This document shows positions 1-8,319 of a stretch of 64,000 nt of DNA, piece after piece (position 1 is the first letter of the stretch; each line of letters opens with the position of its first letter). The position numbers and the translations under genes were made by a program. The notes under the pieces are model-generated. The model was not told the DNA's origin and did no database searches. It was given only the letters and a program-made list of their open reading frames with translations. Location: assembly GCA_016722465.1 (NCBI GenBank), contig JADKJC010000002.1:186001-250000 (forward strand), written 5' to 3'. Source of the stretch: Chitinophagaceae bacterium. Its GTDB lineage: Bacteria > Bacteroidota > Bacteroidia > Chitinophagales > Chitinophagaceae.

Positions 1-147
1 AATGTAGGTCATACCACTGCAACCTCCCCCCTTTACTCCCACTCTCAAAACATTATTTTTATCAAACCCTTCTTCATTCATCAGGCGTGTTACTTCCTCT
101 ATTGCCGATGCTGTAAGGCTAACCGGCGCTGTGATCGTTGCTTCCAT
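1..147 (-). CDS. Iron-sulfur cluster assembly accessory protein (IscA/SufA/ErpA-like), partial
   Basis: Only the first 49 codons are in the window; the gene runs off the left edge. The start MEATITAPVSLT followed by a helix and then VLRVGVKGGGCSGM is the classic N-terminal part of the HesB/IscA (A-type carrier) family. The Cys in GGGCSGM is the first of the three conserved cluster-binding cysteines; the C-terminal CxC pair lies outside the window. The family binds Fe-S clusters or iron and passes them to apo-proteins. The ATG at 145-147 is chosen because the family fold begins a few residues later. Which subgroup (IscA, SufA or ErpA) cannot be decided from this piece. Confidence 0.85.
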   Translation of the reverse strand, partial: MEATITAPVSLTASAIEEVTRLMNEEGFDKNNVLRVGVKGGGCSGMTYI

Positions 148-274
148 AATTTTCTTTTTTTGAAGAATACAAAATTACCGGTTTTTAAAAATAATACGAT
201 GTGCTCATTTTGCGAAAGAAGGAAATATTAACAGCGCATATTGCCGTATTTTTGCGTATAAATTAATTATAAGA

Positions 275-790
275 ATGCTGTTAGAAATTGTTATCCAGGA
301 CGTACAGTTAGCCGTACTATTTGTGTTTTTTATTGCCATTGCATGGTTGCTGGCAGAGTTCAAAGGAATGAAGGATGAAATGAGGGAAAGGTTCGGTATT
401 AACAACGAAACACTAAAACTACAACTGCAGGCTTATGAAAGGTTATCTGTTTTTGCAGACAGGGCTTCCCTTAAAAACTTAGTGGCCCGTACTCCATTTG
501 CCGCATTGAATGTGGTGGACTACCAGCTCACCTTATTGGATACCATCCGGACAGAATATGAATACAATATCAGCCAGCAGGTATATGTAAGTGCCTAAAT
601 GTGGAAAGCCATTGGCAACCTGAAGGACCAGAATATTTTTATCATTAACCAGATCGCCGCTATGATACCCGCCAATGCAGCTGCAATTGAATTAAGCAAA
701 AGATTGCTGGAATATTCTTCCAACAAAGATGCAGAGCTGAGTGTGATTGTGCTGGATGCCTTGCAATTTGAAGCAAAAAAATTATTGTAA
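275..790 (+). CDS. DUF7935-type conserved protein, interrupted by an in-frame TAA
   Basis: Two reading frames in the same phase (275-598 and 599-790) are separated by a single TAA at 596-598 followed at once by ATG. Read through, they give about 171 residues: an N-terminal membrane segment (roughly residues 8-27, rich in L, V, F and A), then a soluble helical part with LQAYERL, a [17 protein letters not shown] stretch and a C-terminal half starting MWKAIG. From memory this matches a single-chain family common in Bacteroidota (DUF7935), where the stop position is normally a sense codon between VS and W. A TAnnTTTG promoter element (TATTTTTG, 247-254) precedes the start by 20 nt. The gene directly precedes the mutase gene. 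Function unknown. The stop could be a base-call error, a real nonsense mutation, or a split into two chains with restart. Confidence 0.7.
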
Positions 791-825
791 CATGTGATAA
801 TATCCTCACCAATAAATCCATAACG

Positions 826-2382
826 ATGAGCCAGAAAATTACCGATTCAGGAATAGAAATAAAAGAACTCTACACCGGGTTAGATATAGAAGCTATCGGA
901 GACCAATCATTACCCGGGCAATTCCCTTTTACAAGGGGCGTACAGCCGGATATGTACCGCGGCAAACTATGGACTATGCGGCAATATGCAGGTTTTAGTA
1001 CCGCAGAAGAAAGCAACAAACGTTACCACTATTTATTGAGCCAGGGTGTTAGTGGATTGAGTGTGGCATTTGATCTTCCTACACAAATTGGTTACGACAG
1101 TGATCATGATCTTTCTGAAGGTGAAGTTGGTAAGGTAGGTGTGGCGATAGACAGTATTGAGGACATGGAAATTTTATTCGGCAAAATAAAGCTGGAAGAT
1201 GTTTCCACCTCGATGACAATTAATGCTACCGGCTTTATTTTACTGGCGATGTATGTGGCGCTGGCAAAAAAACAAGGCGCAGATATCAAGAAGATTTCCG
1301 GTACCATACAAAATGACATTTTAAAAGAATACGCTGCCCGGGGAACATATATCTATCCGCCCAAAGCATCCATGCGTATCATTACTGATATTTTTGAATG
1401 GTGTGCCGCAGAAGTTCCAAAGTGGAACACCATTTCTATTTCAGGTTATCACATCAGGGAAGCAGGCAGCACTGCAGTGCAGGAAATTGCTTTTACACTG
1501 GCCAACGGTAAAGCTTATGTAAAAGCCGCTATTGAAAAAGGAATGGACATCAATGTTTTTGGAAAACGCCTCTCCTTCTTTTTCAACGCTCACAATAATT
1601 TGTTTGAAGAAGTGGCCAAGTTCAGGGCAGCAAGAAAAATGTGGGCGGTGATAATGAAAGAACTTGGCGCAACAGATCCCAAAGCGATGATGCTCCGCTT
1701 TCATACACAAACCGGCGGCGCAACCTTAACAGCACAACAGCCGATGAATAACATTGCAAGGGTTACCATACAAACGTTGGCTGCAGTACTGGGTGGTACG
1801 CAAAGCCTGCATACGAACGGTTATGACGAGGCCTTGAGTTTGCCTACCGAAGAAGCTGCAAGGATTGCCCTGCGTACACAACAGATTGCAGCTTTTGAAA
1901 GTGGCGTGGCAGATACAGTAGACCCATTAGCCGGCAGTTATTTTGTAGAGTCTCTCACCAAAGATGTGGAAGACAATGCCTGGAAACTGATTGAAAAAAT
2001 TGATGCTATGGGCGGCAGTGTAGCAGCTATTGAACAAGGCTATATGCAGGAAGCCATTGCCCGTAGCGCTTACGAATACCAAAGCAAAATTGAAAGCTGC
2101 GAAAAGATCATTGTAGGAGTGAATAAATTCCAGATTGAACATGAAGCCAAAATACCACCATTTAAAATTGATGACAGTATACGGAATGTTCAATCAGAAA
2201 AATTAAAAATATTAAAAACAAAAAGAGATAGTGCAAAAGTTGTAGCCTGCCTTCAAAATATACATGCGGCAGCTGTAAATAATAAGAACCTGATGCCGGT
2301 AGTATTAGAAGCAGTGGAGAACTATTGTACCCTGGGCGAGATTTCGGATGAATTGAGGAAGGTGTTTGGGGAGTTTAAATAA
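826..2382 (+). CDS. Methylmalonyl-CoA mutase, catalytic (large) subunit lacking the B12 domain
   Basis: The 518-residue protein is a full TIM-barrel substrate domain of the B12-dependent acyl-CoA mutases, interconverting (R)-methylmalonyl-CoA and succinyl-CoA. Residues that separate methylmalonyl-CoA mutase from its relatives are present: Tyr54 in [13 protein letters not shown] (an Ile in 2-hydroxyisobutyryl-CoA mutase, a Phe in isobutyryl-CoA mutase), Gln162 in GTIQND, Arg172 ten residues later, and Tyr208-His209 in [11 protein letters not shown], equivalent to Propionibacterium Tyr89, Gln197, Arg207, Tyr243 and His244. The chain stops after the barrel, so the cobalamin-binding domain (DxHxxG) must come from a separate small subunit, which is not in this window. 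It lies 35 nt after the DUF7935 gene on the same strand and is probably co-transcribed. It converges on aroQ. Confidence 0.9.
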   Translation: MSQKITDSGIEIKELYTGLDIEAIGDQSLPGQFPFTRGVQPDMYRGKLWTMRQYAGFSTAEESNKRYHYLLSQGVSGLSVAFDLPTQIGYDSDHDLSEGEVGKVGVAIDSIEDMEILFGKIKLEDVSTSMTINATGFILLAMYVALAKKQGADIKKISGTIQNDILKEYAARGTYIYPPKASMRIITDIFEWCAAEVPKWNTISISGYHIREAGSTAVQEIAFTLANGKAYVKAAIEKGMDINVFGKRLSFFFNAHNNLFEEVAKFRAARKMWAVIMKELGATDPKAMMLRFHTQTGGATLTAQQPMNNIARVTIQTLAAVLGGTQSLHTNGYDEALSLPTEEAARIALRTQQIAAFESGVADTVDPLAGSYFVESLTKDVEDNAWKLIEKIDAMGGSVAAIEQGYMQEAIARSAYEYQSKIESCEKIIVGVNKFQIEHEAKIPPFKIDDSIRNVQSEKLKILKTKRDSAKVVACLQNIHAAAVNNKNLMPVVLEAVENYCTLGEISDELRKVFGEFK

Positions 2383-2418
2383 TTGAGATAATAATTCATT
2401 TCAATCAGCGAAATCACT

Positions 2419-2844
2419 TCAAACAACCTGGCCGAAGAAATACTCTACCGCCAGCTCATACCCCTTCAACCCTAAACCACTAATCACTCCAACACTCTTT
2501 CCAGAAACATGAGACAGTTTCCTGAAATCTTCTCTTCCAAAAATATTGGAGATGTGCACTGCTATAACAGGAGTTTTTATTGCCGCGATGGCATCCCCCA
2601 ATGCAACTGAAGTATGAGTATAGCCTCCGGGGTTGATTACAATACCATCATACTTATAGCCGAGTTCCTGTACCTTATCGATTAACTCGCCTTCGATATT
2701 ACTTTGATAGTAATGAAAACTTACAGAAGGAAATCTGGCTTTTAATCCCTTAAAATAATCTTCAAATGATTGATTTCCGTAAATATCGATTTCTCTTTTA
2801 CCCAGCAGGTTGAGGTTTGGCCCGTTGATGATGGCGATTTGCAT
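2419..2844 (-). CDS. aroQ: 3-dehydroquinate dehydratase, type II
   Basis: A 141-residue protein starting MQIAIINGPNLNLLGKRE, the standard opening of type II dehydroquinase (shikimate pathway, dehydroquinate to dehydroshikimate; cytoplasmic dodecamer). The lid-loop Arg17 and the Tyr22 base are in KREIDIYG; Asn71 begins NPGGYTHTSVAL and His97 lies in VHISNIFGRE. Size is normal for the family (140-150). The reading frame extends 26 codons further upstream, but that part has no family similarity, so the ATG at 2842-2844 is used. It lies downstream of carA on the same strand with an 83-nt gap. Confidence 0.95.
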   Translation of the reverse strand: MQIAIINGPNLNLLGKREIDIYGNQSFEDYFKGLKARFPSVSFHYYQSNIEGELIDKVQELGYKYDGIVINPGGYTHTSVALGDAIAAIKTPVIAVHISNIFGREDFRKLSHVSGKSVGVISGLGLKGYELAVEYFFGQVV

Positions 2845-2927
2845 ACAGTACAATTGAGTTGTGAAGTTACAAATCAAATAGCACAAACAATTCGTGCAAT
2901 TCGTTTCAATTTGTGCAATCAAAATAC

Positions 2928-4028
2928 TTAACCCATCATCGCCATAAAATCATCAAATAAATACCGGCTGTCATGCGGCCCTGGCGTTGCTTCAGGATGG
3001 TATTGAACAGAAAAAGCTTTCTTATCTTTTATGCGGATTCCTTCTATCGAATCATCATTCAGGTTCACATGCGTTATCTCTACATTTGCTGAAGCCCTTA
3101 CTGCATCGGGTTGTACTCCAAATCCGTGGTTCTGCGTAGTGATCTCACTTTTACCGGTAATGATATTTTTAACCGGATGGTTCAATCCCCGGTGGCCGTG
3201 GTGCATTTTAAATGTGGGAATATCATTGGCCAATGCCAGCAATTGGTGCCCCAGGCAAATGCCGAACAATGGTTTATCAATGGCCAGTATCTGCTTCACC
3301 GTTTTCACTGCATAATCCATAGGTGCCGGATCACCAGGGCCATTGCTGATAAAATAACCGGAAGGATTAAATGATTGTAACTCCTCAAAATCAGTTTTGG
3401 CATTGTGCACTTTCACGTAGGCGCCTCTCTCAACCAAACAGTTCAATATATTTTTCTTGATACCAAAATCCAGTACAGCCACTCTCACCTTGCTTTCAGG
3501 ATTCCCTAAAAAATAAGATTCTGTTGTTGAAACTGCTGAAGCCAGTTCAAGCCCATTCATGGAGGGTACTTTACTCAATTCCACTTTTAGTTCTTCTACA
3601 TCCGTATTTTCGGAGGAGATGATACAATTCATTGCTCCCTGTGTACGTACATGTGCTACCAATGCTCTTGTATCCACGCCATCAATCGCAACTACGTTTT
3701 GCTTTTCAAAATACTCCTGCAGGGATCCATCCGCCATCATCCTTGAATATTGTTCTTCCAGGTTGCGGCCTATCACAGCTTTTACTTTTACGCCATCACT
3801 TTCCACATCGGCATCCTTCACGCCATAATTACCTACATGCACATTGTTCATGATCAGTACCTGGCCGTAATAACTTGGGTCGGTGAATACTTCCTGGTAA
3901 CCGGTCATGCCGGTATTGAAACAAATCTCCCCGGTGGTGGTGCCGATTTTTCCAAATGCTTTCCCATGAAGTATGGTTCCGTCTTCCAGCAATAACACAG
4001 CAGGTTTTCTTTCCAGTTTATCAGGCAT
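2928..4028 (-). CDS. carA: Carbamoyl-phosphate synthase small (glutaminase) subunit
   Basis: The 366-residue subunit hydrolyses glutamine and channels ammonia to CarB for carbamoyl phosphate (arginine and pyrimidines). The N-terminal CPSase domain covers about residues 9-140 (LEDGTILHGKAFG, GEICFNTGMTGYQEV) and the class I glutamine amidotransferase domain about 182-362. The triad is visible: Cys258 in GICLGHQ, His344 and Glu346 in QYHPEA. Length is typical. It follows rplQ on the same strand after a 308-nt gap with a terminator; rplQ-carA adjacency is common in Bacteroidota. carB is not in the window. Confidence 0.97.
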   Translation of the reverse strand: MPDKLERKPAVLLLEDGTILHGKAFGKIGTTTGEICFNTGMTGYQEVFTDPSYYGQVLIMNNVHVGNYGVKDADVESDGVKVKAVIGRNLEEQYSRMMADGSLQEYFEKQNVVAIDGVDTRALVAHVRTQGAMNCIISSENTDVEELKVELSKVPSMNGLELASAVSTTESYFLGNPESKVRVAVLDFGIKKNILNCLVERGAYVKVHNAKTDFEELQSFNPSGYFISNGPGDPAPMDYAVKTVKQILAIDKPLFGICLGHQLLALANDIPTFKMHHGHRGLNHPVKNIITGKSEITTQNHGFGVQPDAVRASANVEITHVNLNDDSIEGIRIKDKKAFSVQYHPEATPGPHDSRYLFDDFMAMMG

Positions 4029-4109
4029 AGTAATTAATTGTTTTGCAAAGAAATGAATTGAATATTTTATTGTAGAAATAACTTTTACACACAGGCCTTA
4101 CCCTTGTTC

Positions 4110-4128
4110 CCTCTCTGAAAGAGAGAGG
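4110..4128. repeat. Short palindrome in the rplQ-carA spacer
   Basis: CCTCTCT (4110-4116) and AGAGAGG (4122-4128) form a 7-bp stem with a 5-nt loop. It is not followed by a T-run on either strand, so it is not a convincing terminator. It looks like a short interspersed palindromic element. Confidence 0.4.
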
Positions 4129-4234
4129 CCAGACAGCACTTACTAATCAACTTTTGTAATTAAGCATTTCCACAGTTTTTCTTTGCTCATCGAAGGGCAA
4201 CACTCGCTATTATTTTAAAACATCTTGTAATTTC

Positions 4235-4275
4235 CAGGCCCTAAAGCCCCTCCTTTGGAGGGGTTTGGGGAGGCT
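4235..4275. repeat. GC-rich palindromic intergenic element
   Basis: CCCCTCC (4247-4253), TTT and GGAGGGG (4257-4263) form a perfect palindrome flanked by CTAAAG on the left and TTTGGGGAGGC on the right. The GC content contrasts sharply with the AT-rich surroundings. From memory, closely similar sequences recur between genes in many Bacteroidota genomes; that recurrence cannot be checked here. Confidence 0.45.
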
Positions 4276-4280
4276 CCATA

Positions 4281-4310
4281 AAAAAACTCCGGTACTAATA
4301 CCGGAGTTTT
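4281..4310 (-). terminator. Intrinsic terminator downstream of rplQ
   Basis: The 9-bp perfect stem ACTCCGGTA / TACCGGAGT (4286-4294 and 4299-4307) with loop CTAA is followed on the minus strand by seven T residues (A-run 4279-4285). It lies 27 nt after the rplQ stop, separating the ribosomal cluster from carA. Confidence 0.85.
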
Positions 4311-4336
4311 TATTTATTGAAATCTTTTCATTTAGA

Positions 4337-4867
4337 TTACTCTTCTGTTTTTGTTTCAGATTCAGTTCCCGGCGCTTCTTCAGCAGTTGCTTCCACCGCA
4401 GTATCAGCAGCTTTCTTTTTAGCACCACCACTTCTTCTTGTCTTCTTCACTGGTTCTTCAGCAGCAGCTTTTGCAACAGTTTTACCGTAGATCTCGTTGA
4501 AGTCAACCAGTTCGATCATTGCCAGCTCAGCATTATCACCCGTTCTTGCACCTAACTTAATGATACGTGTATATCCTCCGGGGCGGCTGGCCACTTTTGG
4601 ACCAACAACTGTAAAAAGTTCCTTCACCGCTAATTTATCATTCAGGTAGCTGAACACAATACGGTGATTGTGCATGATCGCTTCCTTGCTTGAAGTTGCT
4701 TTTGTTTTGGTAATCAGGGGCTCAATGTAAGTACGCAAAGCCTTTGCTTTAGCCAAAGTTGTCGTGATCCTTTTATAAGTGATCAACTGGCTGCCCAAAT
4801 TTGCAAGCAGTGCCCTTCTGTGAGAAGCGGTTCTGCTTAGATTGTTGTTTTTGTTTCCGTGACGCAT
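4337..4867 (-). CDS. rplQ: 50S ribosomal protein L17
   Basis: A 176-residue protein starting [24 protein letters not shown], the conserved L17 N-terminus, with [13 protein letters not shown] and [13 protein letters not shown] further on. The L17 core ends near residue 125; the remaining 50 residues form a low-complexity tail rich in Lys, Ala and Glu, usual for L17 in Bacteroidota. It is the last ribosomal gene of the cluster and is separated from rpoA by a 99-nt spacer holding an intrinsic terminator, so its expression may be lower than or partly independent of rpoA. Confidence 0.97.
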   Translation of the reverse strand: MRHGNKNNNLSRTASHRRALLANLGSQLITYKRITTTLAKAKALRTYIEPLITKTKATSSKEAIMHNHRIVFSYLNDKLAVKELFTVVGPKVASRPGGYTRIIKLGARTGDNAELAMIELVDFNEIYGKTVAKAAAEEPVKKTRRSGGAKKKAADTAVEATAEEAPGTESETKTEE

Positions 4868-4922
4868 GACGTTTTAGTTTTAATTCCTTCACACCGTGTC
4901 AGGATTTGTGAAGTACTGGTTA

Positions 4923-4955
4923 TAAAAAAAGCCAACCAGCATTTCGCTGGTCGGC
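4923..4955 (-). terminator. Intrinsic terminator between rpoA and rplQ
   Basis: On the minus strand GCCGACCAGC and GCTGGTTGGC form a 10-bp stem (one G-U pair, loop GAAAT) followed by TTTTTTTAT. Stem positions are 4931-4955 and the T-run is 4924-4930. It begins 12 nt after the rpoA stop and 56 nt before the rplQ start, so it can stop or attenuate transcription inside the ribosomal cluster. Confidence 0.85.
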
Positions 4956-4966
4956 AAATCTTTTAA

Positions 4967-5962
4967 TTATTCATCATCCAGTTTCAGCTTGCTCAGGTCC
5001 ATACCAAAGCTTAAGCCTCTTTCCTGCAATACCTGCTCAATTTCACTTAAAGATTTCTGGCCGAAGTTCCTGAATTTCATCAGGTCTTCCTGCTCGTACT
5101 GTACCAATTCGCTCAATGAATTGATCTTGGCAGCTTTCAAACAGTTGAAGGCACGTACAGAAAGATCCAGGTCTTCCAACGGAGTCTTCAATACTTTACG
5201 CAGTTGTAAAGTTTGTTCGTCAACCAGGTCTTCTTTCTTATCTTCCTTGGTATCGAAAGTAATGTTCTCATCAGTAATGATCATCAGGTGCTGTATCAAG
5301 ATACGGCTTGCCTGCTTTACAGCTTCTTCCGGATGAATGGTACCATCAGTAATAACTTCCATGATCAGCTTTTCGTAATCGGTACGCTGCTCCACACGGG
5401 TATTTTCGATGGTGTATTTTACGTTCTTGATCGGTGTAAAGATGGCATCAGTAGCGATATAACCGAAGTGAGAGTTTTTCTCTTTATTATCCTCCGCAGG
5501 TACATAGCCACGGCCTTTACCAATGGTGATCTCAATGTCCAGCTTGGCACTGTTATCCATGATACAAATAATCAATTCAGGATTCATCACTTCAAAAGTA
5601 GGAGAAGCCTCACCGATCATTCCGGCAGTGAATTCTGTTTTATTTTTAATAGAAAGGGTGATCTTTTCAGTATTAACTTCATGATCAACTTTCTTTTTAA
5701 AACGAACCTGCTTTAAATTCAGGATTACTTCAGTTACATCCTCCGTAATACCTTTGATTGTTGCAAACTCATGGTCGGCACCTGCAATATTGATACCGAT
5801 GATTGCATAACCCTCTAAAGAGTTCAGCAACACACGGCGTAAGGCGTTACCAATCGTTACACCATATCCTGGTTCTAACGGCCGAAATTCAAACTGAGCT
5901 TCAAAATCGTTTGCTTTTTGAAGAACAATCTTATCGGGTTTTACGAAATTTAAAATGCCCAT
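4967..5962 (-). CDS. rpoA: RNA polymerase alpha subunit
   Basis: A 331-residue protein with the alpha N-terminal dimerisation domain (EPGYGVTIGNALRRVLLNSL near residues 31-50) and the C-terminal helix-hairpin DNA- and activator-contact domain (LDLSVRAFNCLKAAKINSL, then KFRNFGQKSLSEIEQVL, residues about 265-315). Length is standard. It sits between rpsD and rplQ as in most bacteria. A 109-nt spacer with 7-nt repeats separates it from rpsD. Confidence 0.98.
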   Translation of the reverse strand: MGILNFVKPDKIVLQKANDFEAQFEFRPLEPGYGVTIGNALRRVLLNSLEGYAIIGINIAGADHEFATIKGITEDVTEVILNLKQVRFKKKVDHEVNTEKITLSIKNKTEFTAGMIGEASPTFEVMNPELIICIMDNSAKLDIEITIGKGRGYVPAEDNKEKNSHFGYIATDAIFTPIKNVKYTIENTRVEQRTDYEKLIMEVITDGTIHPEEAVKQASRILIQHLMIITDENITFDTKEDKKEDLVDEQTLQLRKVLKTPLEDLDLSVRAFNCLKAAKINSLSELVQYEQEDLMKFRNFGQKSLSEIEQVLQERGLSFGMDLSKLKLDDE

Positions 5963-5988
5963 ATTAATTGTTTGTTTTGTTAGTGTTT

Positions 5989-6077
5989 AAAAGTCAAAAG
6001 TCAAAAGTCAAAAGTCAAAAGAAAATACACTTATTCCAGGGATCTCTTTTTTACTTTTTAATTTTTACTTTTTACTT
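5989..6077. repeat. 7-nt periodic repeat pair in the rpsD-rpoA spacer
   Basis: The left arm (5989-6021) is AAAAGTC repeated four times and continues into AAAAG. The right arm (about 6046-6077) is TTTTTAC/TTTTTAA units, the approximate reverse complement. The right end overlaps the rpsD stop. The arms could pair in the rpsD-rpoA transcript. Confidence 0.7.
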
Positions 6078-6677
6078 ACTATACAGTTCCACGATCAGCT
6101 GCTCCTTGATATTCTCAGGAACACTTTCCCTTTCAGGATAAGCGATGAATGTACCCTTCTGTTCAGTTTCATTAAAATCTATCCAGTTGAACTTTGCATT
6201 TTTTCCACGCATTGCACTGGTGATAGAAGTATTGGCAGCACTCTTGTTTTTCAAACCAATGGTGTCGCCTGGCTGTAATGAATAAGAAGGAACGTTTACC
6301 ACTTCGCCGTTTACTGTAACATGCTTGTGACTAACTAACTGGCGGGCAGCCTGGCGGCTTGGAGCAATACCCATACGGAAAACAGTGTTATCCAAACGGG
6401 CTTCCAGTAATTTAATAAGGTTTTCACCTGTTACGCCTTTGCGTCTTGAAGCTTCATCAAATGTTTTGCGGAATTGTTTTTCCAGCAAACCATAAGTGTA
6501 TTTAGCTTTTTGTTTTTCACGTAACTGTAAAGCGTATTCACCTAAAGTTTTACGCTTACGGTTTGCACCGTGAATACCGGGAGGGTTACTGTTTTTTGTT
6601 AACCACTTGCCGTTGCCTGTGATAGGCTCTCCAAATATCCTGGAGATTTTGGTCTTTGGACCTGTGTACCTTGCCAT
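6072..6677 (-). CDS. rpsD: 30S ribosomal protein S4
   Basis: A 201-residue protein, MARYTGPKTKISRIFGEPI at the N-terminus and an S4 RNA-binding domain at about residues 91-150 (LEARLDNTVFRMGIAPSRQA, HVTVNGEVVNVPSY). Length is typical for Bacteroidota S4. S4 primes small-subunit assembly and in many bacteria represses its own cluster. It lies between rpsK and rpoA; a 179-nt repeat-filled spacer precedes it. Confidence 0.98.
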   Translation of the reverse strand: MARYTGPKTKISRIFGEPITGNGKWLTKNSNPPGIHGANRKRKTLGEYALQLREKQKAKYTYGLLEKQFRKTFDEASRRKGVTGENLIKLLEARLDNTVFRMGIAPSRQAARQLVSHKHVTVNGEVVNVPSYSLQPGDTIGLKNKSAANTSITSAMRGKNAKFNWIDFNETEQKGTFIAYPERESVPENIKEQLIVELYSK

Positions 6678-6760
6678 AGTTATTTCATTTCGATTTTTTT
6701 TGAAACGGTGAACTGATCGGTAAAAAATCGTAAAAAATTAATCAGTCACCCTTTGTTAAA

Positions 6761-6857
6761 TGAATCGTATGGCGATTCAATGTTTTATTTTGAATTTTGA
6801 ACTATAAATTTTTAGTGCCTTTAATTCAACATTCAAAATTCAGCATTCAAAATAAAT
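6761..6857. repeat. Hairpin plus 7-nt periodic repeats in the rpsK-rpsD spacer
   Basis: TGAATCG (6761-6767) and CGATTCA (6773-6779) form a perfect 7-bp stem with a 5-nt loop. Next to it are heptads TTTTATT, TTGAATT, TTGAACT (about 6783-6803) and, inverted, AATTCAA, CATTCAA, AATTCAG, CATTCAA, AATAAAT (6823-6857). The two heptad blocks are roughly reverse complementary. Confidence 0.65.
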
Positions 6858-7270
6858 TATACTCTTCTTTTCTTTGGAGGACGGCAACCATTGTGTGGCA
6901 ATGGCGTAACGTCTTTGATCATGTTGATCTCAATACCAGACTGAGACAAAGACCTGATAGCACCTTCACGGCCTGAACCTGGTCCTTTTACAAATACATC
7001 TACTCTTTTCAAACCAGCATCCAGTGCAGTTTTTGCTGCGTCTGCTGCTGCCATCTGGGCTGCATAAGGCGTATTTTTCTTACTGCCTTTAAAGCCCATT
7101 TTACCAGCGCTGCTCCAGGAAATAACCTGGCCGCTCTTGTTGGTTAAACTGATGATGATGTTGTTGAAACTTGCAACAATGTGTGCATCTCCGTAGCTGT
7201 CAACTTTTACGATCCTTTTCTTTGCGGCTGCTTTGCCGGTTGCGGCTTTCCCGCCTTGTGCTTTTGCCAT
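6857..7270 (-). CDS. rpsK: 30S ribosomal protein S11
   Basis: A 137-residue protein. After an Ala/Lys-rich N-terminal stretch it carries the S11 core: [36 protein letters not shown] segment, [15 protein letters not shown], and the terminal [15 protein letters not shown] that is invariant in bacterial S11. Order rpsM-rpsK-rpsD is as expected. Spacers of about 180 nt on both sides are long for a ribosomal cluster. Confidence 0.98.
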   Translation of the reverse strand: MAKAQGGKAATGKAAAKKRIVKVDSYGDAHIVASFNNIIISLTNKSGQVISWSSAGKMGFKGSKKNTPYAAQMAAADAAKTALDAGLKRVDVFVKGPGSGREGAIRSLSQSGIEINMIKDVTPLPHNGCRPPKKRRV

Positions 7271-7387
7271 GTTTTAATTAAATAGGTAATCTTTAAAAAA
7301 TATACCTGATTATTCATCAGGTCTGAAACAACCTCCTGCTGGCTTTTGCTATCTGGTTTGTATCAAAAAATCAAGCCATATATTAAA

Positions 7388-7451
7388 TGGAAAAATTAAG
7401 AAATTAAGGAGTTAAGTAATTTCTTAATTCCTTAATTTCTTCACTTCTTAA
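7388..7451. repeat. 8-nt periodic inverted repeat in the rpsM-rpsK spacer
   Basis: Units AATTAAGA, AATTAAGG and AGTTAAGT are followed by their inverted counterparts AATTTCTT, AATTCCTT, AATTTCTT and CACTTCTT. Period is 8 nt here rather than 7. The element ends at the rpsM stop codon. The rest of the 181-nt spacer (7271-7387) shows nothing recognisable. Confidence 0.6.
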
Positions 7452-7832
7452 TTATTTCTTAGCCACTTTCTTCTTACCAGCCACTGTCTTACGCTTGCCC
7501 TTACGTGTACGGCTGTTGGTACGTGTACGTTGGCCACGGAGCGGCAAGCCTTTACGGTGGCGGAGACCACGGTAACAGGCGATATCCAGCAAACGCTTAA
7601 TATTCATCTGTACCTCACTACGCAAAGCACCTTCGGTTTTAAACTCGTTGCTAATGATGTTACGGATGGCCGTCTGCTCATCATCATCCCACTGGTTTAC
7701 TTTTTTATCATAGCTGATACCAGCTTTGTCTAAAATGTAACGTGCAGTTGACTGCCCGATTCCGAAAATATAGGTCAATCCTATTTCGCCTCTTTTGTGT
7801 TTTGGTATGTCAATACCGGCAATACGAGCCAT
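7452..7832 (-). CDS. rpsM: 30S ribosomal protein S13
   Basis: A 126-residue protein beginning [22 protein letters not shown], with [27 protein letters not shown] near the C-terminus and a Lys-rich tail, all diagnostic of S13 (head of the 30S subunit, contacts P-site tRNA and the 50S bridge). It follows rpmJ with an 80-nt spacer that contains a palindromic repeat. Confidence 0.98.
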   Translation of the reverse strand: MARIAGIDIPKHKRGEIGLTYIFGIGQSTARYILDKAGISYDKKVNQWDDDEQTAIRNIISNEFKTEGALRSEVQMNIKRLLDIACYRGLRHRKGLPLRGQRTRTNSRTRKGKRKTVAGKKKVAKK

Positions 7833-7878
7833 ATTAAATGTTGAATTTTATTATTTAAAATTTTTGAGTTGCATGGGC

Positions 7879-7912
7879 TTGTCAGGCTGAGTTTATCGAA
7901 GCCTGCCGAAGC
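7879..7912. repeat. CTTCGA...CTCAG palindromic element in the rpmJ-rpsM spacer
   Basis: On the minus strand the spacer reads GGCTTCGATAAACTCAGCC within inverted arms CAGGCT (7883-7888) and AGCCTG (7900-7905). From memory this belongs to a widespread class of intergenic repeats with the core CTTCGACAAGCTCAG. It lies between two essential ribosomal genes, starting directly after the rpmJ stop. Confidence 0.55.
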
Positions 7913-8029
7913 CTATCCCTGGCGCTGCTTAAAGCGTGGATTCTTTTTGTTAATAACAAAAAGAACACCTTTTCTCCTTACGATTTTGCAATCAACACTT
8001 CTTTTTTTGATCGAAGCTTTAACCTTCAT
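7913..8029 (-). CDS. rpmJ: 50S ribosomal protein L36
   Basis: A 38-residue protein, start [20 protein letters not shown] and end NPRFKQRQG, clearly L36. The cysteine/histidine zinc ribbon is degenerate: one Cys (position 14) is visible, and the CxxH of zinc-binding L36 is replaced ([13 protein letters not shown]), so this is the zinc-free type. It lies between infA and rpsM, the usual place. The start ATG is at 8027-8029. Confidence 0.95.
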   Translation of the reverse strand: MKVKASIKKRSVDCKIVRRKGVLFVINKKNPRFKQRQG

Positions 8030-8080
8030 TGTAATAACTTTTTACTTGTTATGGTTACCAGCAGCCCGAAGGCCTGCTCA

Positions 8081-8299
8081 TTATTTATACCTGAATATGA
8101 TCCTGCCCCTGGTCAGATCATAAGGGCTCATTTCCACGCCCACCTTGTCTCCCGGCAATATCCGGATATAGTGCATCCTCATTTTTCCTGAGATGGTAGC
8201 CAAAATTTCATGGCCGTTTTCGAGCCTCACTTTGAACATAGCATTACTCAACGCTTCTAAAATAACTCCGTCTTGTTTTATCAATGCCTGCTTAGCCAT
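8081..8299 (-). CDS. infA: Translation initiation factor IF-1
   Basis: A 72-residue S1/OB-fold protein: [24 protein letters not shown]..., with [25 protein letters not shown] and the end GRIIFRYK, standard IF-1. The frame stays open upstream, but MAKQAL at 8297-8299 is the family start. It is the first gene of the cluster: upstream lies a divergent lipoprotein gene rather than secY or map. A -7 promoter element sits 12 nt upstream. Confidence 0.97.
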   Translation of the reverse strand: MAKQALIKQDGVILEALSNAMFKVRLENGHEILATISGKMRMHYIRILPGDKVGVEMSPYDLTRGRIIFRYK

Positions 8300-8311
8300 A
8301 CTTTTGGGTCG

Positions 8312-8319
8312 CAAAGATA
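8312..8319 (-). promoter_or_regulatory. -7 promoter element for the infA cluster
   Basis: TATCTTTG on the minus strand fits the Bacteroidota consensus TAnnTTTG and lies 12 nt before the infA ATG. No clear -33 TTTG is visible at the expected distance. Confidence 0.5.

Noticed and set aside
5213..5716. Plus-strand frame of 167 codons
   Set aside because: Lies entirely antisense to rpoA, which is unambiguous.
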